Positions 58,801-64,000 of a DNA stretch of 64,000 bases are shown in pieces. The DNA comes from an uncultured Oscillospiraceae bacterium. GTDB taxonomy: Bacteria; Bacillota; Clostridia; Oscillospirales; Oscillospiraceae. Where the stretch lies: assembly GCA_944385365.1 (NCBI GenBank), contig CALWWW010000009.1, positions 1 to 64,000 on the forward strand. The letters run 5' to 3'. Each line of letters starts with the position of its first letter. Within the stretch, counting starts at the first letter, position 1. The translations under genes were made by a program, and so were the position numbers. A model generated the notes under the pieces. The model ran no database searches. It had not been told where the DNA came from and saw only the letters and a program-made list of their open reading frames with translations.

Positions 58801-60540
58801 CAGCTGGACGTTGTGGGAACGGGTATCACCGGAACCGATGGCCGGCTCCGATTTGACAATCTGCTGCCAAATCACACATACTATCTCTGGGAGACAAAGG
58901 CGCCGGAAGGCTACCAGTGCCCCACAGAGCCGGTGGTATTTACAACGGATTTGCAGAGCGGAGGCGATCAGGTTCAGCTGACAGTGCAGAATAAACTAAC
59001 TCCCATCACGCTCACTGTGCAGAAAGTGGATGATATCTCCAAGGAGCCTCTGCCCGGTGCGGTTTTCCGCCTGACGACGGACCCGGAGGGATTGACGGAA
59101 CAAGCTGTCGTTTCGTGCGACGAAAATGGTGTCGCTGTGTTTTACGATCTTCTTCCTGACTGCACCTACTATTTATGGGAAACAACGGCACCGGCTGGAT
59201 ACGTCTGCCCCCAGGGTTACATTCGAGAGATTCATACGACAAAGCAGCAGTCTGCGCTGCATGAAACCATCGAAAATTCTCAACTTCGTACCTCACTTAC
59301 GGTCCATAAAGTAGATGCAGAGACAAATGCCCCATTGTCCGGCGCAGAACTGGTGCTGAGCCGTGATGAAGCCGGAACGGATATCATTCGTTCTCTGGAA
59401 ACGGATGCAGCTGGAACTGTGCAATTTGAGGACTTGCTTCCGGGGCATACCTATTATGTCACGGAACGCCGGGCGCCTGCCGGATATGAAAAGACCGACC
59501 AGGTGTTTCCCGTCACAATTCCCACCGTTTCCTCCGGCGGTACGCCGGAACCGGTTCAACTTTCTGTGCCAAACCAGCGCAGCCGCGACGATTCCGGTTC
59601 AGGCGGCGGAGGCAGCGGAGGCGGCGGCAATGTTACGCCGCTGCAGTATACGCTGACCTATGATCTGCGCTATGATTCCAAAACCGAGCGGGAAACCTAT
59701 CCGGCCGGTACCCATGTGCGCCTGAACCGCACACCTTTCCGGGATGGATACTTCTTTACGGGCTGGTATCGGGAAGCCGCGTGCATCAATCGGATTTCCG
59801 AGGTGTACCTCACCGGCAATCAAACTGTTTACGCAGGCTGGGAACGGTATGCTGTATCGGACCTGCTGAATGCGGAGGACCATTTTGCCTATATCATCGG
59901 CTATCCCGATGGGAAGGTACATCCAGAGGACAACGTCACCCGCGGAGAAGTGGCAACCATCTTTTTCCGCCTGTTGGACCCGGAGGTGCGGGAAGACAAT
60001 CTGACGCAGGATACCGCATTTACCGATGTGCCGGCAGACCGCTGGTATCGTACCGCCATCGCAACGATGGAATCCATGGGCATTGTCAATGGCCGGACCC
60101 CGACGGAATTTGCACCGGACGCCCCCATTACCCGTGCGGAATTTGCCGCCATTGCCTCCCGATTCCACCTGGGAGAGCTGACACCGGATGCCGCATTCAC
60201 AGATATTGCGGGCCATTGGGCGGAGGACGAAATCTGCCGCGGCGCTACGCTGGGCTGGATTCGCGGCTATGAGGACGGAAGCTTCCGACCGGAACAGTAC
60301 ATCACCCGGGCCGAGACTATGACGCTGGTCAATCGGATGCTGCTGCGGCTGCCGGAAACCCCGGCGGATCTGCTGTCGAATATGATTCGCTGGCCGGACA
60401 ATGCCGATTCCCAGGTGTGGTATTACCTGGCTGTGCAGGAGGCCACCAACAGCCATGACCACTTCAGAAAGCCCGACGGCGTTTATGAAACGTGGACTGC
60501 CCTCAATCCGGTGGAGGACTGGACAAAGTACGAGCGCTGA
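55822..60540 (+). CDS. Cna-B-repeat, SLH-anchored surface protein (main body)
   Basis: The 1,572-aa open frame lacks its own signal peptide and has only weak GAGAAC before the ATG. It holds adhesin-type beta domains (55.8-57.8 kb), then six Cna-B (SpaA-like) modules starting near 57850, 58170, 58435, 58720, 59005 and 59290, each with a KxD/LxGAxFxL start and a YYLWETxAPxGY-type end. A Gly/Ser linker (59592-59627), a Flg_new/InlB-like repeat and three SLH domains (59860-60460; YIIGYPDGKVHPEDNVTRGE; GYEDGSFRPEQYITRAE) follow. It would sit on secondary cell-wall polymer if exported. Cna-B modules often carry isopeptide bonds. Confidence 0.88.
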   Translation: MAQAQNDSVVCAEAKYRVSYNGLKPLVKKQYLDLDYEETSGTYFATWGIEVDSQGQTLELLTLHDTYGAALLLPQAADGTVDFDQMDMQIVYADPGGVPDPTIPIEEKDVQMDANNRTIDIDLAPYFAQMAGLPKQSFRVTYKLQVDKSALEQGSTPESFRNQVFGEFKTTEMTDSANSAISTAELPVKTENTLILQTGGQYNSATRALPWTTTINPGLQSGVVSPNLTSVVYEDRFTKGSSSSEFFGYEYQSFGLTEAAIQAQRDSIEQQIKAQFQEKGLTAATVNVSITETDTERVLRVELTNTGTASIQFRYSTYVLKPEHWASNLSNRTFRNQVSLLSAGTAINGVAITKDATASARVTVSGTVLQKWPRDSYDTTNNQLDWGIEVNRRLSPLGKIQVVDVLPEGVTYIPGTARLKNGPAIPDNLADENGNYVSQNGQTLTFYLNLEKPERIEIIYTTSVDTNSPQFTQTTHAKLNNQAKLSIWSEADKAWLETAKAQQTAHILYSVLNKTVIQSNDQEDGVRKANYTVQINPLRMELQEPGADQVMLVDTLADGLLLDLDSVQLYAGVTPVAPKPSGGMVHEYRPTINPGARITADIQYDTVQNQLKIVLPESNQPYYLTYTAYLTRAGVDLSNRVQLVNTCMDDSMVQAEKTVKYNIISGGASLRPPANRYCSLLLKKVSSDSSATPLEGAEFGLYSAESEDALLAIGVSGADGVCTLSVQKSQIAGLQQLFYKELKAPPEHLVGNNGQWHAVSMEEVTASAANPIVVPNEAATDGKTGRLRILRQDEYTQEPLAGAVFTVYEGDTEVASGTTNLRGIVEFDGLDPAKSYRIVETTPPAGYPPTAEKLVQAAVEPKETILENGLKPLDCTILKTGAQTGAPLAGAKFGLYDTADCSGTPITTTETDNEGKCTFAKLDASRQYWVREIAPPEHYAPSDTIYQLDFSKGENIDLSIKNTRKPVTLEIIKQDEKQQPLANAEFELTEDREQLDVVGTGITGTDGRLRFDNLLPNHTYYLWETKAPEGYQCPTEPVVFTTDLQSGGDQVQLTVQNKLTPITLTVQKVDDISKEPLPGAVFRLTTDPEGLTEQAVVSCDENGVAVFYDLLPDCTYYLWETTAPAGYVCPQGYIREIHTTKQQSALHETIENSQLRTSLTVHKVDAETNAPLSGAELVLSRDEAGTDIIRSLETDAAGTVQFEDLLPGHTYYVTERRAPAGYEKTDQVFPVTIPTVSSGGTPEPVQLSVPNQRSRDDSGSGGGGSGGGGNVTPLQYTLTYDLRYDSKTERETYPAGTHVRLNRTPFRDGYFFTGWYREAACINRISEVYLTGNQTVYAGWERYAVSDLLNAEDHFAYIIGYPDGKVHPEDNVTRGEVATIFFRLLDPEVREDNLTQDTAFTDVPADRWYRTAIATMESMGIVNGRTPTEFAPDAPITRAEFAAIASRFHLGELTPDAAFTDIAGHWAEDEICRGATLGWIRGYEDGSFRPEQYITRAETMTLVNRMLLRLPETPADLLSNMIRWPDNADSQVWYYLAVQEATNSHDHFRKPDGVYETWTALNPVEDWTKYER

Positions 60541-60590
60541 CCGCGCTGGAAGGCAGCTGGGCTTTTCTAAGATTCATAGCTGGTGATTGC

Positions 60591-60632
60591 AAAAAACACC
60601 GGCAAGGGAGCAGTCCCTTGTCGGTGTTTTGC
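60591..60632 (+). terminator. Terminator of the surface protein gene
   Basis: AAAACACCGGCAAGGG (60593-60608) pairs with 60615-60630 (one mismatch), T4 at the right end of the stem. Confidence 0.88.
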
Positions 60633-60726
60633 GGTTCGGTGGCGTTTTCCATGGCTTCCTTGGCTGGGAGGTGGGCCTGCATTGATCCACCTTGTGAAAA
60701 TCAGTGCTTTCCTACCGGTCAAAAGC

Positions 60727-60771
60727 AACAAATAATCCGAACCCGTCTTTTTAGAAACGAGTTCGGATTAT
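60727..60771 (-). terminator. Terminator of tRNA-Leu
   Basis: ATAATCCGAACCCGT (60732-60746) pairs with 60757-60771 (one G-U); on the minus strand TTGTTGCTTTT follows. It lies just past the tRNA 3' end. Confidence 0.85.
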
Positions 60772-60778
60772 ATTGGTC

Positions 60779-60862
60779 TGGTGCGGGCATGGGGACTCGA
60801 ACCCCAACGCCGGAAGCACGAGAACCTAAATCTCGCATGTCTACCAATTCCATCATGCCCGC
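60779..60862 (-). tRNA. tRNA-Leu (anticodon TAG), CCA encoded
   Basis: Read on the minus strand, GCGGGCA pairs with TGCCCGC to form the acceptor stem, with encoded CCA at 60779-60781. The D loop has GGTAGA, the anticodon arm CGAGA-TTTAGGT-TCTCG gives anticodon TAG (reads CTN), a long variable arm follows (type II, GTGCTTCCGGCGT) and the T arm is GGGGTTCGAGTCCCC. All cloverleaf features of tRNA-Leu are present. Confidence 0.97.
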
Positions 60863-60990
60863 AGAAGAAAGAAACCCTCTATTTTTACACGGGGAGGGGA
60901 CCCGAGGCGGAGCGAATCGCTGCATCCGCAGCGGCAAACACAGGCCGAACCTGGGTTTACCGGTTGGTGTGTATCCGTGGATACTGCATA

Positions 60991-61019
60991 ATAGTACCAT
61001 ACCCGGCCCCATGGGTCAA
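60991..61019 (-). promoter_or_regulatory. Promoter of tRNA-Leu
   Basis: On the minus strand TTGACC (61014-61019), 17 bases, TACTAT (60991-60996). The leader to the tRNA 5' end is about 120 bases and holds no gene. Confidence 0.7.
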
Positions 61020-61092
61020 TAGAAAAAGATGTCCTTTTGTGACGTTTGCACAGAGGTCGTCCCGTTCCAGACGACACCCGATGAAACTTTTC

Positions 61093-61121
61093 TTGACACA
61101 TTGACCATCCATCAGTACAAT
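61093..61121 (+). promoter_or_regulatory. Promoter of rny
   Basis: TTGACA (61093-61098), 17 bases, TACAAT (61116-61121), with a leader of about 110 bases before the RNase Y start. Confidence 0.8.
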
Positions 61122-61239
61122 AGATTCTGGATTATAGTGCGACCGGCGCAGCTGCTTGGGGGGCCTGCGCCGCCGCTGCTGTTTCCGCGCATACCCGATT
61201 TTTTCAGATCTTAGATCAAGGAGGTGTGTTCGCAGAATT

Positions 61240-62790
61240 ATGGAACCGATACAAATCATTCTTCCGGTCATCGTCGGCTTTGTCTGTGCGGTGGTGTTCT
61301 TTTTTGTTGGCGTTACCTATCGCAAAAAGGTCGCCGAAAAGGAGATCGGCAGCGCAGAAGAGGAGGCAAAACGCCTGATCAATGAAGCCATCAAGGCGGC
61401 GGAGAACAAAAACCGAGAGCTGCTGCTGGAGGCCAAGGAAGAAATCCATAAATCTCGTACCGAATACGAAAAAGAAGTGAAGGAGCGCCGCGCCGATCTG
61501 CAAAAGCAGGAGCGCCGCCTGCAACAGAAAGAGGAAACCCTCGACCGCAAGCTGGACGCCCACGAAAAGCGGGAAGAGGAACTGAACCACAAGCTGCAAA
61601 AGGTGGCCGCCGCCCAGGAGGAGACGGACCAGCTCAAGCGCAGCCAGATGGAGGTCCTGGAAAAGATCTCCGGTCTGAGCCAGGAGGAGGCCAAAACCTA
61701 CCTGCTGGAAAATGTGGAATCCCAAATCCGTCATGAGACGGCCATGAAGATCAACGAGGTGGAGACCCAGCTCAAGGAGGAAGCCGATCAGCGGGCCCGC
61801 GAGATCATCGCCACCGCCATTCAGCGCTGTGCCGCCGATCACACGGCCGAAGCCACCGTTTCCGTGGTCCCCCTGCCCAACGACGATATGAAGGGCCGCA
61901 TCATTGGCCGCGAGGGCCGCAACATCCGCACCCTCGAGACCATCACCGGCGTCGATCTGATCATCGACGACACCCCCGAAGCCATCACCGTTTCCAGCTT
62001 TGACCCCATCCGCCGCGAAGTGGCCCGCATGGCTCTGGAGAAGCTCATCGTCGACGGCCGCATCCATCCCACCCGCATCGAGGACATGGTGGAGAAGGCC
62101 CGCCGCGAGGTGGAGCATACCATCAAGGTGGAGGGCGAGCGCGCCACCTACGAGACCGGCATCCACAACCTGCACCCGGAGCTGGTGAAGCTCCTGGGCC
62201 GTCAGCGGTACCGCACCAGCTACAGCCAGAACGTCCTGCGCCACTCCATCGAGGTGGCCCATATCGCTGGTCTGATGGCCAGCGAGCTGGGCGTCGATGT
62301 GACCCTGGCCAAGCGGGCCGGTCTGCTCCACGATCTGGGCAAGTCCGTCACCCATGAGGTGGAGGGCAGCCACGTGCAGCTGGGCGTGGAGCTGGCCCGG
62401 AAGTACAAGGAAAGCCCCATCGTCATCAACGCCATCGAGGCCCACCACGGCGACGTGGAGCCCCAGTCGGTCATTGCTTGTCTGGTGCAGGCTGCCGACG
62501 CCATCTCCGCTTCCCGCCCCGGCGCCCGCCGTGAGAATGTGGAAAACTACATTCGCCGTCTGGAGAAGCTGGAGGAGTTGACCGGCTCCTATCCCGGCGT
62601 CGACAAGGCATACGCCATCCAGGCGGGCCGCGAGGTCCGTATCATGGTCAAGCCGGAGGAGGTCAGCGAGGACAACATGATTCTCCTGGCCCACGACATC
62701 GCTTCCAAAATCCAGAGCGAGCTGAAGTATCCCGGCCAGATCAAGATCAACGTTATCCGCGAGACTAAAGCTGTGGATTACGCCAAGTAA
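61240..62790 (+). CDS. rny: Ribonuclease Y
   Basis: The 516-aa protein has an N-terminal membrane anchor ([20 protein letters not shown]), a long Glu/Lys/Arg coiled coil (about 30-200), a KH domain ([19 protein letters not shown]) and an HD domain ([25 protein letters not shown]). It starts mRNA decay at the membrane. The ATG at 61240 follows AAGGAGGTG; an upstream in-frame extension is not family-like. Confidence 0.98.
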   Translation: MEPIQIILPVIVGFVCAVVFFFVGVTYRKKVAEKEIGSAEEEAKRLINEAIKAAENKNRELLLEAKEEIHKSRTEYEKEVKERRADLQKQERRLQQKEETLDRKLDAHEKREEELNHKLQKVAAAQEETDQLKRSQMEVLEKISGLSQEEAKTYLLENVESQIRHETAMKINEVETQLKEEADQRAREIIATAIQRCAADHTAEATVSVVPLPNDDMKGRIIGREGRNIRTLETITGVDLIIDDTPEAITVSSFDPIRREVARMALEKLIVDGRIHPTRIEDMVEKARREVEHTIKVEGERATYETGIHNLHPELVKLLGRQRYRTSYSQNVLRHSIEVAHIAGLMASELGVDVTLAKRAGLLHDLGKSVTHEVEGSHVQLGVELARKYKESPIVINAIEAHHGDVEPQSVIACLVQAADAISASRPGARRENVENYIRRLEKLEELTGSYPGVDKAYAIQAGREVRIMVKPEEVSEDNMILLAHDIASKIQSELKYPGQIKINVIRETKAVDYAK

Positions 62791-62795
62791 AATCG

Positions 62796-62832
62796 ATACG
62801 CGCTGCAAAGTTTCTTGCAGCGCGTATTTTTT
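62796..62832 (+). terminator. Terminator of rny
   Basis: A 13-bp perfect stem (62796-62808, ATACGCGCTGCAA, with 62815-62827) is followed by TTTTT. Confidence 0.95.
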
Positions 62833-62903
62833 GTTTACCTACTTTCTTCTATAAACTTGGGGAACACTATTTGGGGCATGCCATACGATCAGCACAGGCA
62901 GAA

Positions 62904-63083
62904 AAGGCCGCCGTCCGCCACCCGCTATGGGGTGGGGACGGCGGCCTTGCGGCCTTGCCGCGGGGATTGCGCCCGCTGCGGCGGACGCTTTGGAAGGATA
63001 AGGCGGTTTGCCCGTTGCGACGGGCGACCGGGGCGCTGCCCCTGGACCCCGCGATTTTTGAAAAAATCGAGTAAACTTTTACG
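62904..63083. repeat. Multi-hairpin intergenic repeat, copy B
   Basis: The order of hairpins is that of copy A: a large one at 62904-62947 (AAGGCCGCCGTCC with GGACGGCGGCCTT), a CCCGC/GGCGG one near 62972, CCCGT/ACGGG (63011-63024), GGGGC/GCCCC (63030-63042) and CGATTTTT/AAAAATCG (63052-63069), then GAGTAAACTTTTA. It lies directly downstream of the symporter gene on the minus strand, as copy A lies downstream of the peptidase gene. Confidence 0.75.
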
Positions 63084-63102
63084 GCTTTGTACCAGCAAAC
63101 TG

Positions 63103-64000
63103 TCAGACTGCCGTATCCTTGGGAATGGGATGGGCGTCGCCCTCGCTGCGGAAGCAGCGTTCCACGGGGACGTTCCGGGTCAGCAGGGACACCACAATGA
63201 TGGACACAGACGAAGCCACCAGACCCACCAGGACGGCGTTGGCAATGGGCAGCTGCGACACCACCGCGCCGACAATGATGCCAACACGGGCGCCCCAAGG
63301 GGTGACCTTGCTGTTGCACTTGCTCATTTCCGGCCGCTGGCCCTTGCGTTCTTTCCAGAGGAAGCCGATGCACAGCAGCGGCGCTACGCCGGCGCCCGCC
63401 ATGGAGTAGGCGCGGGAGAACAGGGAGATGATGGAGCTGGCATAGATGGCCGCCACAGAAGCGGCAACACCAATGAACAGGGTGGCCCATTTGGCCAGCT
63501 TCACCAGCTGCTGGTCGCTGTGCTTGCCGAAGGGCCGCACCAGATCATTGACCACCAGCACCGCCGCCGAATTGAGGCAGGAGTCTGCCGAGGACATACC
63601 GGCGCAGAGAATCAGCACGAAGATGCCAGCGCCCACCAGCATGGGGGTGCAGTACATCATAAACCAGGGCATGGCCGAACCGGCGTTCAGGTCCTGGTTG
63701 AGGGTGAGGATAATCAGGCCCACCAGGGCGGTCAGCATGGTCATAATGACGCAGATGATACCGCTGTACAGCAGACCGTCGCGGGCGGTTTTGGAGGTTT
63801 TGCAGGCGTAGCAGCGCTGCCAGTAGGTCTGGGCCACCAGGACGCCCACGAGACCCGTCAGGAATGTGTTCAGGGTACCCATGAAATCCAGATTGGCAAA
63901 GGTCCACATGTCGCCCTTGCCCACGGCTTCCAGGCGGTTGCCCAGCTCCACCAGGCTGAAATCCACCTTGCTGAAAGCAAACAGATAGAAGATAATGCCG
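63103..64000 (-). CDS. Sodium:solute symporter (SSF family), partial
   Basis: The visible 299 codons are the C-terminal part of a sodium:solute symporter; the N-terminus lies beyond the right edge. Repeated hydrophobic segments and LILCAGMSSADSCLNSAAVLVVNDL, the SSF core helix with AxxSSADS, are clear; the latter carries sodium-site residues. The tail (VERCFRSEGDAHPIPKDTAV) is polar. A GTG at 63966 opens a shorter reading, but the frame stays open to the window edge and reads as continuing membrane protein. Substrate unknown. Confidence 0.9.
   Translation of the reverse strand, partial: GIIFYLFAFSKVDFSLVELGNRLEAVGKGDMWTFANLDFMGTLNTFLTGLVGVLVAQTYWQRCYACKTSKTARDGLLYSGIICVIMTMLTALVGLIILTLNQDLNAGSAMPWFMMYCTPMLVGAGIFVLILCAGMSSADSCLNSAAVLVVNDLVRPFGKHSDQQLVKLAKWATLFIGVAASVAAIYASSIISLFSRAYSMAGAGVAPLLCIGFLWKERKGQRPEMSKCNSKVTPWGARVGIIVGAVVSQLPIANAVLVGLVASSVSIIVVSLLTRNVPVERCFRSEGDAHPIPKDTAV

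Larger units (their letters stand above)
54903..60540 (+). pseudogene. Large secreted Cna-B/SLH surface protein gene, interrupted near its 5' end
   Basis: Read with two frame corrections and one stop suppressed, 54903-60540 gives one protein of about 1,880 residues: signal peptide, N-terminal adhesin-type beta domains, six Cna-B modules, a Gly/Ser linker, a Flg_new-type repeat and three SLH domains. Lesion 1 is near 55116-55125, where an extra AT in CCATATATTATG turns SPYYVIEKE into SPYIM-stop. Lesion 2 is TAG at 55652-55654. Lesion 3 is at A5 (55801-55805); six A would join DGK to NPSFENMAQ. The rest, 4.7 kb, is intact. It is a recent pseudogene, a phase-variable gene or an assembly-error cluster. 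Confidence 0.75.

Noticed and set aside
60492..61022. 176-aa plus-strand frame over tRNA-Leu
   Set aside because: Crosses a terminator, the tRNA and its promoter; no ribosome site.
1..64000. Insertion sequences, prophage, integrase or attachment sites
   Set aside because: No transposase, integrase or phage structural gene was found; the tRNA-Leu 3' end is not followed by a duplicate or integrase.

Overview
The window reads as a chromosomal segment of an anaerobic Gram-positive gut-type Clostridium relative, most likely an Oscillospirales/Oscillospiraceae member. This is an inference from high GC with GC-rich third positions, strong AAGGAGG ribosome binding sites, TTGACA/TATAAT promoters, the spoVB-like/mazG/hup/rqcP order, RNase Y, an SLH-anchored surface protein, a YtrA-type GntR operon and BirA-controlled biotin uptake. 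There is no rRNA and no transposase; one tRNA (Leu, anticodon TAG) is present.

1-0.75 kb: the distal end of a type I-C-like CRISPR array (five exact and two decayed repeats, no cas genes in view), a bidirectional terminator and a short AbrB/SpoVT-like gene with a non-family tail. 1-12 kb: the most distinctive locus. It holds DhaK/DhaL-like kinase subunits, a FucU-type mutarotase, a complete RbsBAC-type sugar importer, an MtnK-type kinase, an MtnA-type isomerase, a DeoR regulator and a class II (FucA-type) aldolase. Kinase, isomerase and aldolase are the three steps of the DHAP shunt (DrdK/DrdI/DrdA or MtnK/MtnA/Ald2), which turns 5-deoxyribose or 5-methylthioribose into DHAP plus an aldehyde. 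The importer, mutarotase and dihydroxyacetone-kinase pair make this an expanded, uptake-coupled version. AAATAC-type and CCCACA/TGTGGG motifs recur at its promoters. An MtaD deaminase at 36.6-37.9 kb acts on related nucleosides.

12-16 kb: a leftward lipid-type operon (PlsC-like acyltransferase, PAP2 protein, E2-fold acyltransferase, acyl-CoA synthetase). 16-19 kb: Nnr metabolite repair plus a metallo-beta-lactamase-fold hydrolase. 18.8-23.8 kb: a LacI regulator divergent from a xylulokinase/DUF4867/fucose-isomerase-like operon around a perfect 24-bp palindrome. 23.9-29.3 kb: phosphatases, zinc-ribbon membrane proteins, bioY and birA facing each other across a BirA box, a nitroreductase and a 56-aa membrane protein. 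29.3-33.1 kb: a GntR/ABC-2-type exporter operon. 33.1-33.4 kb: a candidate type I toxin-antitoxin pair (29-aa membrane peptide with a 3'-overlapping antisense RNA).

33.5-46 kb: leftward housekeeping blocks: rqcP, hup, mazG, spoVB-like, mtaD; then recJ, rel, dtd, glyoxalase-II-like, hemZ, nucleoside kinase; tauE upstream. 46.8-54 kb: aminopeptidase, two paralogous membrane-anchored PpiC-like foldases, a diacylglycerol kinase-like protein, a DUF1700/PadR pair and an unknown 202-aa protein behind a sigma-D (flagellar-type) promoter. 54.9-60.5 kb: a large Cna-B/SLH surface protein whose 5' part is broken by two frameshifts and a stop codon. 60.6-64 kb: tRNA-Leu, RNase Y and a partial sodium:solute symporter. 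Two copies of a multi-hairpin intergenic repeat (about 46.95-47.12 and 62.90-63.08 kb) lie behind leftward genes.
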